DNA from: Numida meleagris
Taxonomy: Eukaryota; Chordata; Aves; Galliformes; Numididae
Assembly: GCF_002078875.1 (NCBI RefSeq)
Contig: NC_034410.1
Location: 75,918,661 to 75,982,660, forward strand
DNA: 64,000 nucleotides
Direction of reading: 5' to 3'
The notes beneath the pieces are model-generated. The model searched no databases. It was not told the origin of the DNA and saw only the letters and a program-made list of their open reading frames with translations. Below are positions 26,331-38,705 of this stretch, piece after piece; the stretch's first letter is position 1; every line of letters starts with the position of its first letter. A program made the translations under genes and the position numbers.

Positions 26331-27414
26331 TGTAGGTCACTCCAAAAATAATGCCTTCTATTTATTTCCATGGAAGCTATAACAGATGCAAAGAGCACTA
26401 TTGTACTCTACTTGATAGAGCAAAGTCTCAGTTACAAAACACTATTTTTCAACATTATCACCACCATTAGTTATGCATTTTCATCAAACCTGAACAAGAG
26501 CCTGCATACCATGCTCATAAAAATGTGCACAAAAGGAGGTGAACCACTGTTTCACAGCTACAGTGATGGCATCCTTGCTAGGAAAATGTTGTCCACACAG
26601 TCCATCTTTCGTCAGCTGGAACAGATGGAAGTCAGAAGGCACCAAATCTGGATCCAGAAGGATCACCCCTTTCCTATCCCAAAAGACAGTGCACACTGCT
26701 TTACCTGCTGAGGGCTGCATCCTGAGCTTTTTCTTTGGTGGTGAATTCACATGTCATCACTTCACGCACTGCCATTTTGATTTCAGCTCATAATGGTGAC
26801 ACTATGTCTCATCACCCATAATGATGCAATCCAGGAGACAGTCAGTGGTGGTGTTTCTGTTCCTGTGTGAGCATTCGTGGGGCCCATCTGGCACAAACTT
26901 TGTGATATTACAACATTGTCACCATCATTTCCAAAGCACTGAAGCTGATATTCAGCTCTGTACAGAGTTCCCTGGCTGTAGTCTGCCAATTTGCTCTGAT
27001 GAGCTGATTGAGACACTCGTCATTTTGTGGTGTGACAGCGGTGCATGGCCATCTGGAACATAGCTTGTGTTTCACATCACTGTCACCACTACTGGAATGC
27101 ACCACCCACTGCCTCACTGTGCTAACATTTACTGTTTGGTCTCCAACAATGTTCACCAAGTATTGATGAATAATATCAGTGGGTGCAGTTTTTTCTGCAT
27201 GTAAGAATTCAGTGACACACCTTTGCTTTATCCTCATGTCCATATCGGATGCCATTCTGTCAGACTGCTCCTCTGCTGCCATCTGTCACGTGGCAACAAC
27301 GTGTAATGGAATACTGGTGGGAAGGTTCAGCCTCTACTGCCATACCACCATCTGCCTCTGACGTCATGGCCCAGCATCATAAAATAGAAGGTGTCCCTTT
27401 CAGGGAAGCTCTTG
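26331..27414 (-). mobile_element. Galluhop-type mariner DNA transposon, internally deleted (1084 bp)
   Basis: A Tc1/mariner element flanked by TA at 26329-26330 and 27415-27416. Imperfect terminal inverted repeats of about 33 bp share CCTTCTATTT: left end tgtaggtcactcc...ccttctattta, right end read in reverse caagagcttccct...ccttctatttta. The transposase is encoded on the minus strand (see the pseudogene entry). Family knowledge: full mariners are about 1.25-1.3 kb, so this copy lacks roughly 200-270 bp. The TA duplication and match to galliform Galluhop are seen directly or from recall; the subfamily needs a library search. Confidence 0.93.
26484..27282 (-). pseudogene. Mariner transposase remnant, frameshifted and missing a catalytic Asp
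   Basis: Read on the minus strand, the N-terminal DNA-binding part is open from 27282 to 26908 (RIKQRCVTEFLHAEKTAP, then VNIVGDQTVNVSTVRQWV, NDECLNQLIRANWQTTAREL and ELNISFSALE). It continues out of frame as KVCARWAPRMLTQEQK, then jumps to the LDCIIMGDET region. The codon after GDET, normally Trp, is TAG at 26802-26804. The C-terminal part (26750-26484) reads QPSAGKAVCTVFWDRKGVIL, then LLDPDLVPSDFHLF, GQHFPSKDAI and GMQALV. Mariner transposases use Asp at GDE, HDN and PDL. The HDN region is absent, deleted at a junction near 26651, while the GDE and PDL aspartates remain. Not functional. Confidence 0.93.
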
Positions 27415-27430
27415 TATGATTCTGTGACTG
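27415..27430 (+). mobile_element. CR1 tail remainder, distal side of mariner
   Basis: tatgattctgtgactg is the continuation of the CR1 terminal octamer region from 26330. The TA at 27415-27416 is the second copy of the mariner target duplication. Joined to ggctattcta it restores a normal CR1 ending. Confidence 0.85.
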
Positions 27431-28752
27431 TATCATTTAGATGCTTGATTTGATCAGATCTCTCATTGCGGCTGAACAAATACAATAGTACAATGCTATC
27501 CAAACTAATACTCCTTGGAAGCACGCTAAAATTTTCAATGCACTCCTGTTCAGGTAATGAAGTTTGAAAATGAACTCCTTACCGAAATAAAAATAGCTAT
27601 TGAAGCAAAGAGGAAGAATTAACATTATTACCTTATCAGAAATCCTCCTATTTGTGAACCATCGTCCTTTTTCTTATTTAATTAATTAAGGGAAATTACA
27701 CAATGATTTATTTTGATTTGATCTTAGATTCTCTAAATAAGAGCATGAGAATGGTTTTATTGAATCAGAATTAGGCTCTACCTAAGTCAGTACCCTGTCT
27801 CCCCCAGCAGATAAAAATGGACATCTGTGGATGAATAAAAACAGGAGTCATGTAATTCTAGACTCTCTAATGTTGTTATTGCTTTCAAGTTTAAAATGAA
27901 GTGAAGTACAACAAGTATTCAAATGTATTGTCCTCCAAATTCTTCTCCTTGGTATGTTTCAGAGAGTTGTTCTGTGATTCTTTGTCTGTGTTATTACACA
28001 AGAAACTAATGGCAAAACTGAAACTAAAGAAAACTGGATGCTTCTGGCAAGCTATGTAGCAAGTGTTTTGTTTCCAGGTGGCTAAGTTCAATCAAAACTT
28101 CAGTAAATGTTTTTGGAGTGTGTTTTTATACATGAGAAGTGAATCGAGCAACTTTCAGGTCCGAAAATTTTGTTAGAATTGATTCTCTTGTTGACTACTT
28201 CAGGAGTGAAGATAAAAACTGTAGGGAAATGAACTATATTATGCTCTCTCCCTTAAATAGCAGCCTTGCTTTCTGCTTTGTGGATACATCAGCAGCGCTC
28301 CAGGAGGAGAGCAAGATGCAGATGCATGCTCTGCAGTTAGACTGCACTCATAGTACTGCAGAACATTGAACCTTATAAATCACTTAAGTAAGAAGAAATA
28401 GAACGTATATTACTAAGCATACTCAGTGTATGAAAAGTGGATCTAAACAGGCTGGAGCAGTTAAAAAAAATCACTTTCAAAGGAAAACATGGTTGCACAC
28501 TTCTGCAAATGTTAAATCAAGAAGAAAGCATCAGTTTTGATATCTTACAGAATATTTGGCTGTGCGTAATTCCCCACATCTTTGAAAATAAATACCAAAC
28601 ACTCATAGAAGAGCCTCAGATTTCTGCTTTTTATTTTGTAAAACCTAGGGAATGATAAAAATTTGTCTGGAAAAAAAAATAGGCAATTCCCTTTCCTCAC
28701 AGGAATTTGTAGCAAGGCCTTTCTAATACAGGTGGGAATTAACCAACAGTTT

Positions 28753-28935
28753 TCACAGAATCACAGAATTGCAGGAGTTGGAAAGAACCTCAGAAGATCA
28801 TCAGGTTCCCTATAATAGGTCGCACAGGTAGGCATCCAGATGGGTCTTCAATATCTCCATGGAAGGAGATTATGCCAGTTTTCTGGCACTGTAAGCTGTG
28901 AGGAACTCTGCAACAATGTAAAAAGTTGCTTTGAA
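28753..28935 (-). mobile_element. CR1 LINE 3' fragment, reverse orientation, decayed
   Basis: Starts with tcacagaatcacagaattg, the reversed CR1 tail, followed by gagttggaaagaacctcaga and agatcatcaggttccctata. The right half (catccagatgggtcttcaat, ctccatggaaggagatta) is a degraded form of the CR1 3' coding/UTR region. The right boundary is approximate. Confidence 0.88.
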
Positions 28936-31120
28936 ATTCAAAGGATATAAAAGGTCAGTGATCAGTAAAGTACTGGGGGATTTGAGGAGCGGGGCCTGTT
29001 TCTTCATTACTATTATTTATTTATTTTTTACAGTTTTGAGGATTGTTGTAGAGTATTAAATTAGATTTGTTGGACCATCAAAAGGACTTCTTGATCTGAT
29101 AGCTGAGTTAATACCATAGCTGACTAATGGAGTGTGATTTAGGAGAGATTACTGTGTCGCATCTTTGCATCTGTAGAGGTGATTATTGCAGTCAGAAATT
29201 TTGACATAATTTTAAATCAGGCAACCAAGAAATAGTATGAAACAATATGGCGATTATGGCCTTTTTCTGTGGTAATTGATAGGAATTATTTAATATCAAA
29301 TTTATTCTTAGCTCTTTTTTTTTCCCAAACAGTTGATGCCAAAGATTAGTTTATTTATGTAATATTAAAGAAAACATACTGATGATTTAAGAGCTGCTTC
29401 TCCTTTGCTTGAGCCAGAATATTAGTGCTTGTCAACCTCCTTGCTTTTTGTGAAATGTCTCTGAATCTTTTTTGTTCCACCTTCCACAAATGAGAACTTC
29501 CAGAATAACAATTTAAAAATCAGTGGGACAGTATCTGACTGTAATTATATACAGCTATGTTTGTGAAGCTCCATTGCAAAAGTAATTGAAAAGATGGTAG
29601 CTGATACAGCTCCTTGTAAAAGTTCTTTTATAGCTGTTGTACGGTAGGGTTGGATATAATTTCATGAATTGCTTTATAAAACAATAGAAATAAACATTTT
29701 GTGGAACAGATTGTTGCAGCACTTCTCCAAAAACTGAATGACAACTGGAAACTGACTGACTTCTCCACACAAAGAGGCACATGAACGCTTCTTGGATAAT
29801 CAAAGGAATATAGCAGTGTGGGTTTGCCCTTAAAGCGTGTATGCAGGCTCTGTGATAAATGAAGAGGTGTGCCAGAAAGAGTGACTCGAAGTCCTATACT
29901 CCTTCCCACCAAGAATTAAGGGTCTTTGCTACAGTGCTCTTTTAAAGATCAATAAGGCATGTGACTTGAGTAACATAGTCATGTGCCCTGACGTGCATTT
30001 GCGCCGATATATTTGGGTGTGTGGGTCAAAGAAAGTGAATTTTCGTATTCTGACTCTGGGCACTGTTTCAGGACCCAGTCCCGATGCAGACCCTGCCCTG
30101 ACTCCCAGAGGTCACTGCCTTGCCACCACCCCAGACCCCTGCTCACCATCCCCATAGAGCAGCCTGCCCTTGCTGCCCCCTGGCACCTGCGTTGAAAGAC
30201 AATCTTTGGGTGTTTGTCCAGGCCCTACGGCAATGCTGTCTAAGGATATCTTGGGTGGGTTTTCTTCTGCCAAAGTGGTCCAAAGTGTTCCCCACCTCTG
30301 GGTTGCCTCCTCTGAGGGTTACTTTTAAGTAAATATGTCTCAGCATGGCCCGGGAAAGTGAGATTTGATGTCACTTTGAGTGTTCACTTGTAAGCCACCA
30401 GAAATGCTTTTGACTCCTGTATATTGTTGGGGGAGGAATTTGATGGCCGTGCATTGCTCACCTTGCTTTGAAACTTCTTCTGGTGCTGGCTGCTCTGGGG
30501 CAGCTTGGTGGTCTCTACGAAGCCAGTCCTCTTCAATCTCCTCTGCCAGCTGCTCACTTCCTACCCAGTTCACTTGAAGAGGACACCCACTTCATGTTTA
30601 TCTTTGCTCGAGGTACATGAAAAATTAATCAAGGCTCCCAAAGGCCCCATTTGCTGCATGCTTCTAGGCATACTGCAGCTCAGATTGTGATTTTTCTGTA
30701 AATGCCTAAAAACAAACTTTTGGGCATAGTCAGACATCCTTGGATGATTGTAGAAACTTGGCATAGTTGCAACTCCATGTAATCCTGAGCTTTCCACACT
30801 GCAGAGACAGGTGGAGTTCCCAGAGTGCTCTGTTCATGTAATGCTGCCCCAAACAGGCATGCTGTGCTCATCTTCCTTTCATCTTCTTAGCTTGAGTGAA
30901 GGCACTGGAACGTTTGAGTTCAGCTGGAGTCAAGATAACAACTCTGTGGACATTTACTTTGTTCATACACACCTAGGGAGATAAAATAACTTTTACTGGA
31001 ATATTTCCTTGCATAGGTAGCTCTTAAGGGTAAAATTTTGTGCATACTTACAGAAGACATGTTCACCAGTCTCAAGATGAACATGAAGAACGTTTATTCA
31101 TTTTCATGAAGAAATCTCTA

Positions 31121-31160
31121 TTTGTTGTTGTTGTTGTCATTTGTTTGTTTGTTTGTTTGG
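31121..31160. repeat. (TTG)n next to (TTTG)n microsatellites
   Basis: tttgttgttgttgttgt is followed, after cat, by ttgtttgtttgtttgtttgg. Compound simple repeat. Confidence 0.95.
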
Positions 31161-33432
31161 CATTATCTTCTCATTTTTACATTATTTTGCTTCCTGGGTA
31201 TTTTCTTCAATAATTTCTATTCATGAAGACAATATAAATATATTTACTTCAAAATTCTGTATAGTTGAGTGGTGACACAGGATTTTTTGTATAACGCTAA
31301 TAGAATGAAGTAGAATGGTCATCTTTTTTGTACTGGAGCATTTTAAGTAGATGTAGGATGAAATGACTACCAGTGATGAGAGGAATACAGCAAAGAAATC
31401 TTAGTTATTTCTTCTATGGTTTAGGGTTAAGGGAGCTAATAATTATATCTTCCTGAGTTTTCAGCTCATTAATATTTTAGGCTATTATTTTCTTGTACTA
31501 TACTAATGTAATGCTGGTTAAAACCTCCCTCCTCAAGCTCGAAAAAGATTGGTTCAGAACTTCTCAAAAAAGTACTTAATTTTGTTAACTTCTCAGTCAA
31601 AGTTGGTAGAGTTTGCATACTTTTATAATGAAGCACAGGAATAATGAACTTATCTTTAAGAAAACTACAAAGCAGAAAGCTTGGTTTTGCTCAATGTGCT
31701 GAAAAATTAATTAAGGTGAGAATACCTTTGTTATTTATTTTGCTGGGCTTTTTTATGCATTTGATGTCAGTATATCATCAATTGCACTGATCTCTTATAA
31801 AGCTGGAAAAAACCTAAAAGAAAAGCACAGAGAAGGGATTCTTCTCAGTGATGCAGATTTTGCACACCTGTGTGACAGTGTATGGGCTCCCAGCAAGACA
31901 CTCTTGGTTGTTTCAGCAAGGAATCCTCTTCAGGCCAAGAGCAGGAAACAGTTGTTTCAAGGGTCTACATTTTATATGAGTTTACTGTTTAAAAAGGGAA
32001 TTCCTGGAGATGATAGCTCACTCTTTGTGCACAGACTTGGATTTTCTTTTCTCGCTGACATGGATGAGAAGACACAATGTTGTTACCAGCATGATTTTGG
32101 AATTGGTTTTGCCAGCAAGAAAGCCATCTGAGGTATTGAATCTTGTGGTGTCGTTTGAGGTGGTATCTATTACTCATGTAGAAAACTGGATCCTGGCAGT
32201 GGGACTGTATAGTGGGGGAAAATACGCTGCTTATTGTGGATGACCCTAATTCCAGAGAGGAAGGATACTTTCAAGTTGCTCACCTTGCTTTGAAACGTCT
32301 CCTGGTGCCAACTGAACCTTCAGTTGCGATTTTGAAAGTCAGGCAAAAGGAGCTGCAAAAAGAGCCACTGTCCCTTGTCACCACCAAGTAGGGTCAAGGC
32401 TACATTTGAAAAGGCAATTTCAATTAAAGTCATTTCTCCAGTTCAGTACTTTGCCATAATTATTTGCCAGAGGACTCTGGCTGTGTTTATCTTCAATATT
32501 ATTAGCTTCAATGCACTTGAATGCAAACATTTTAGCAGAGTGTCTGATTGGAGGACTAGCTTCTTAATCTATGAAACCCCACACCAGTGCATCAAAATAA
32601 ACCACAGGGGGAGGATGTTTGGAAATTAATGATGATCTGTAGGTTTGAATTTGTCAGATTAACACTTGTGATGCCAGCTGGAAATTAAAACATGCTTTTA
32701 GTACTATTTATATGTAAATTAGGCAATTATCCTTTTTTTTTTTACTGCCAAATTTGATTAATAATTAGGTTATTTTCATCCAGAAAGAAGCATTTCATTT
32801 CATTTGCATTATTCTCATTCACAGAACATAGATACAAGGAGCTGTATTCACATTTTCATAAGAGCTTCAGCATCCGCCAGGAAAAGAGAAAACAATTCAA
32901 GATTTAAAACCCATGTGCTTATTAAAAAGAGCATTTATTCTCAACATCAGAAATAAATATATTTTTTACAAAAATGCAAAAATGTACAGAAAAAAGTTTT
33001 AATTGTGTCTATAATAACAAATTCACTATTATTAAAAGGATTGTGAATGACTTCAAACCTTTTTGTATTCTTGGCATGTAAGAAAGATCTGTAGTGAAGG
33101 TCAGGCACATCATGCCTTTGAGTAAAGTGTTCTCACTCCCTAATTGATCATATCCTGCATTTTATCTACTAGAGAAAAAAAAACACATGCAAACCTAATC
33201 TGTATTCTAATGTACACTCTCATTATTATATATTAAGAACTTCCATTGCTTATGTGCTTGTACATGAAAGCACAAACAGTTCTAAATTTACTTTCTTGTG
33301 CAGGCCAGTTGAATTAACTTAGCTGCATGTTTGAATAATAAAAATGCACATGATGATCAGTAGAACCAGGAACGACGCATTTAAAAACACAGGTAACTGT
33401 TCACCTGAGAAAGCAGTTTATAGCTTTCTCTG

Positions 33433-33454
33433 AAAAAAAAAAAAAAAAAAAAAA
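33433..33454. repeat. Poly-A tract (22)
   Basis: Homopolymer run about 345 bp upstream of the 35-nt CTNND2 exon. No coding relic upstream. Confidence 0.95.
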
Positions 33455-33552
33455 GGAAAATCAGACAAATAGGATCCCCAAAAGTTGCAAAATGTTGACA
33501 ATTTAGCTTTGCAACAATGTAATTTCTGCATTGAGACTAAAAGAGTGGCTTC

Positions 33553-33592
33553 TGTATGTATGTATAAACTGTATGTATGTATGTATAAACTA
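33553..33592. repeat. (TGTA)n repeat in two blocks
   Basis: tgtatgtatgtataaac occurs twice in succession, the second block one unit longer. Simple repeat with internal duplication. Confidence 0.9.
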
Positions 33593-33798
33593 TTCAGTTA
33601 AGAAATGAAGTTGATTCTTCCCCACTGAATGAATGCTGTGCAAGTTATTCCTGGAAAAAAAATGCATAAAATAATACTTAAGAAAATCTGTTATTTACTC
33701 TTTAGTTAGTTTCTTCAGAATATATTTAGATCTGAATATTGGTGGCACACTACTGAATCATTTCATAAAAATTTAACACTTTTCCTTTTCCTTTGCAG

Positions 33799-33833
33799 TT
33801 CAACAGAAGAGCAGTTTCACTGGCAAACACAAG
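33799..33833 (+). CDS. CTNND2: CTNND2 internal coding exon (35-nt small exon, N-terminal region)
   Basis: This 35-nt exon encodes STEEQFHWQTQ, flanked by one base that completes the previous codon and one that opens the next. It sits after a pyrimidine-rich acceptor (ttttcctttgcag) and before a gtaata donor, which is weaker than consensus. Entry phase is 2 and exit phase 1. The final G joins AT of the next exon to give Asp, reading on into [10 protein letters not shown]. Mammalian delta-catenin, as I recall it, has a near-identical segment ([21 protein letters not shown]), with conservative changes A/T, Q/H and S/T here. The segment lies after the N-terminal coiled-coil region and before the ARM repeats of this cadherin-juxtamembrane-binding neuronal catenin. 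The previous exon lies before the window. Alone it would be too short to call; the frame continuity with 34316-34432 and the family match make it convincing. Confidence 0.9.
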
Positions 33834-34509
<676 letters not shown>

Positions 34510-36429
34510 TAGAATGTTTTTCTTCATTTTCTCAAATCAGCAGAAGACAGTGTAGCTGGGAGCAGGAAAATTGCCTCCCTGCATTTCCAATTTGATTTTT
34601 GATTTTCTTTGTAATTGAGAGAATTTCACTGGCAGTCTGTGGGCAGAAGCCCCGTGGAATGTGTTTTAAGAAATACATTCAGAAATTGCAATATGGCCAT
34701 ACTATATTACAAGGTCATGTCACAGGACTTCTGCATCACCACTGCAAGAGCGTCTTTCAAGCAGCACTGTTTCAGTATGCAAAAGTAGTAAAATGAAATA
34801 TGAGGTGGTATGACGTCACTTTTTAGCTAGTAGCTGGTACTCTTTAGGACAAAAATTTTCAAATGGATAAACAGGACAAAATAGTTGAACTATTTAAGGA
34901 TGATGCACAGAACGCCAGCAGCAGCAAGAAAGCTGAGGCCTTTTCTCAACAGTTGGTTCGCTGGTCATTTGGCAGCTATTCTTGTTTGCAGGAAAGTGCT
35001 GTGAGTGCATACATCCTCTGCTAGCATCAGCAGCTGGAGAAGTGAATCGAGGCTGGAGTGAGTGAGGAACAGGGACATGCCACCCAGTGTATTTGTAGAA
35101 CAGATATCTACAAATGCTTGCGCTCCTAAATCACATACACTGAGACAAAGTTTTCCAGCAGGCTGACAGGTCTGTTTAGAGATGTGACAATAGGCACTGA
35201 AGATGCAAATTAGTTCCCTATTTTCCTTTCCTTTTCCTCAGTCTCCTGTCTGATACACTGCTCTGTCTGCCACAAAGTATATACACTTTGCCATCACTCC
35301 TACTGCTGCTCCTGACGTTACCTTGGCTTTTCAATTTCCTCTAGTATTTCTCTACATGTCCTGCTCTCTGCTCCCTTGAGCCATTTTTGTCTTTTTCAGT
35401 CCCTTGCTGCTTAGTACCCTGTGACTGAGTCACATCTTTCAGGGTGGCTGCCCAAATTCAGCTTTCTTAAAAACAAAGGGAATGATTTCCCTTTCCTGTG
35501 GAAAGGCTAATGGAATGTGACAGCCACCTTCTGCAAAGCAATGGTGAGTTGTCACCTGAAATGTCATCATCATTTCAAGTGAAAGCAAGGCATTGCAAGG
35601 CTGAATGCAGAATTCTAATTTGTCAGAACATTTTTCATTATTTTAAAACAAGATTTGCAATCAAATTCATGTACACAAGATTTCTAGGCCAACAGTATCA
35701 CTAACGGTTTTGGTAAGATGCTCTTTGACCTGAGCAAAATTTTCTGTTGGGAAATCATGATGCAACAGTTTAAGCCCTTATAAGTTGCCACTCTTTCGTG
35801 TTCATTTTGGAGTGAGAAGAAACAAACTGAATGACTGGTCACAATTGTGTTCATACTGTGATTCCATAGAAAAATAAATCTGTGTGGACTGCAATAGGGA
35901 AGGTTGAAGGCAAGAAGCCCCCATGGCTGGGCATCGCAGAAACTGGATGAAGAGATAAAAACTAAGAAAAATGTTAGGGAAGGATTAGGGTAGTAGATGG
36001 AAAGAAATCTGGGTAGGTGAAGGTAACTGGTATTAAAACAAATTTCGGAGGAGTGTCACAGAAAGATAGGACTCGAATAGGAATGTAATGGAACTAGATT
36101 GCTGTTTGCTGTTTATGGTTGATAATTAAGAATCAGATATATATGCCAGTGACAACAGTTGCAGTTAATTAATAAATGCAATTAGGATGTCATATACTGG
36201 ATTTTTGTTTTTGTTTCGGAGTCTGTTTTCAATTTAGAATAAAATTTAGCAAATGCATCAGTTAAAATGCTATTCTGTTTGCAGAGTTAAAAGTACCATT
36301 ATGAAGGCTGTCTGTGCAATTTTTTTTTTCTTGTGACTGCACTATACAGCAGTTATTATCATGTGTTTTTTTGTACATTTTTTGTCAATGCCTCATTTAC
36401 CCTAAAGCTAAGGTTCAGATTGTACAGTA

Positions 36430-37076
36430 ACAGGCTGGCCATGAGCCAGCAGTGTGCCTTTGTGGCCAAGAAGGCCAGTGGTATCCTGGGTACATTAAAA
36501 AGAGCGTGGTCAGCAGGTCGAGGGAGGTCTCCCCCCTCTACTCTGCCCTGGTGAGGCTACATTTAAACTACTGTGTCCAGTTCTGGGCTCCTCAGTTCAA
36601 AAAGACAGGGATCTCCTCGGAGTCCAGTGGAGGGCCAAAAAGATGATAAAGGGCCTGGAGCATCTCCTGTATAAGGAATGGCTGGGTAACGTGGGCCTCT
36701 TTAGCCTGGGGAAAAGAAGACTGAGAAGGGATCTGATAAATGTTTAGAAATACCTAAAGGGAGGTGGGATGCAAATGGATGAGGCTAGGCTCTTCTCGGT
36801 GGTGTGTAGTGATAGGACAAGGAGCAGTGTCCTAAAACATGACCATAGGAAGTTCCATACAAACATGTGGAAGAACTTCTTTATGGTAAGGGTGACGGAG
36901 CACTGGAACACATTGCCCAGAGAGGTTGTGGAGTCTCCCTCTGTGGAGATGTTGAAGACCTGTCTGGACGCCTACCTGTGTGACCTGTTGTAGGGTACCT
37001 GCTTTAGCAGGGGGATGGACTCAGTGATCTCTTGAGGTCCCTTCCAACCCCTGTGATTCTATGATTCTGTGATTCT
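36430..37076 (+). mobile_element. CR1 LINE 3' fragment, forward (about 650 bp), with ORF2 C-terminus remnant
   Basis: Encodes in broken frames the CR1 ORF2 C-terminal region: [50 protein letters not shown], and NFFMVRVTEHWNTLPREVVE followed by SPSVEMLKT. The 3' UTR follows with gcagggggatggactcagtg and cccttccaacccctgtgatt, and the tail is ctatgattctgtgattct. Frameshifts and an in-frame stop near the middle show it is dead. It is the longest forward CR1 in the window and the best preserved in coding content. Confidence 0.95.
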
Positions 37077-38494
37077 TTTATTTCATCTTGAGCACTACTA
37101 ACTTCTCTACACAATGAAAACATATATACTAAATGAAAAAAAAATTACGTATTTAATAGTTCAGCTTCTCACTTAAAATTGAATTTTATCGCTCCTTTGC
37201 ATCCTTAAGTTCTGATGTGATAGTTATGAAATCATTCAAATTACCGTTTTCCAATGTATAGTTTGATATGTTAGTGGTTCATTCACAGGTGTGTTGAGAA
37301 CGAACACATGTAGCTGAACTGTGGTAGCAGTGTCTCAAATATAGAAAAAGTGACATAAAGGGAAATCTAGGACTTACTCTGGAGTATCTCACAATATTTG
37401 TATTTCATAGACAATATTCATCCTAATTCATTCAGTTTCCACACAGGAAGTGAGATAAACATCTCACTTCATACGAAGCATTGTTTGTGATGCACTGGAA
37501 CTGAATATTGAGAGTCACAGAGTAATCTATGAGAGTTTGTTTTTTTCCTTTGCGTTGGACCATTTTCAAGGAGGGCCCAGTGTGGTGTTACGAAGAGTGA
37601 GGCAACCACGCGACACTGAATAGGTATGCATTGCGTGCACTGTCCATAAGACAAGGAGGGAGACGAAGAGTGATAATTAAGAAAAATCATCATTGCATGC
37701 CATCTCCTAGCTTTTGAGGTCTTGAATTTACAATTTTAATTCACATTACTTCTGCATTTTGAATGCATAGCTGTATTTTATGTCACTAGGCTAACTCTGA
37801 GGAGAACATTTCTAGCCTGCTGTGTCAGTTCTAGCCTAGTTGAGGCTGATTTTTGAAATCATCATATGAAAGCCTGCCCAGGGATGTGACCACAGCTTCT
37901 TTTTCTGAACTGCGTGCACCTAGTGTAACAAGTTAATCTGTCGGTAGCTTTGTAGAGGATTAGTGTGCCTATAGTCAGAATCCTTATGATTCAATTTTAT
38001 GCACTCTTTCTCAGAAGTATTTTTAAAAAGTGGTCATGTAGCAGGCGCAGGCAGCTGTTATAATACTTCAAATCCCAAATATCACCTCATGGGCTATTTC
38101 TTTACCAGCATATAAAAGCCATGGACATAGGCTAACAAGACACGTCGCACGAAGGTGGTTTAGGCAGGAGGTGTTCCATACTGCTAGGAACAGTGCTCCC
38201 TAATTATCTTTGCTGAGTGTGAATGAGCTAATAGACAAATAGCTGTATAAAGCTCTTATTAATATGGGGCAAGGCAAGCAGAGCAATCCATGATTTTTAA
38301 GTAATTATTGTCAAAGATGGGCAGATTCATAAATGCTGTTTCTTCATATAAGTTTTCTGTGGTTGCCAATGCCTGGGACAAGGCTGTATGCATCTGAGGG
38401 GTGCTCCTGCACTGTTGCCCACCTCTTTCTTCTGTCCCAACTCAGTACAAACTGGCTTCGCAGAAAAATGTGTTTCTATTTTGCTATTTTGTGT

Positions 38495-38705
38495 TTCAGG
38501 TTGGATATTTGGAAAAATTTCTTCTACAGAAGAGTGATGAGGCATTGGAACGGGCTGCCCAGGGAGGCAGCGGTGTTCAGGAAACTTGTGAATGTGGCAC
38601 TGAGGGACATGGTTAGTGGGCATGGTGGAGATGGGCTGACGGTTGGACTAGATGATCTTAGTGGTCTTTTCCAGTCTTAATGACTCTATGATTCTGCAAT
38701 TCTAC
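38495..38705 (+). mobile_element. CR1 LINE 3' end, forward (about 210 bp)
   Basis: aggttggatatttggaaaaa, gaggcattggaacgggctgc, ccagggaggcagcggtgttc, actgagggacatggttagtg and ggttggactagatgatctta appear in the normal CR1 order. The copy ends at gactctatgattctgcaatt. It is strongly 5'-truncated and encodes only the last few residues of ORF2. Confidence 0.94.

Larger units (their letters stand above)
1..33798 (+). other. CTNND2: CTNND2 upstream intron, 3' portion
   Basis: At least 33.8 kb of intronic DNA precedes the first visible exon; its 5' splice site is outside the window. No open frame here resembles a known protein apart from CR1 and mariner fragments. 296-15064 holds no gene I can recognise: AT-rich unique sequence, poly-A/T tracts, short tandem duplications at 9931-9978 and 13233-13278, and homopolymers near 12570, 13383 and 13805. 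17000-18500, 19000-20300, 20500-24000, 24520-25700, 27420-28750 and 28940-33798 are likewise without recognisable genes. The intronic assignment is an inference from the strand and phase of the first exon; an independent non-coding transcript inside it cannot be excluded. Confidence 0.85.
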
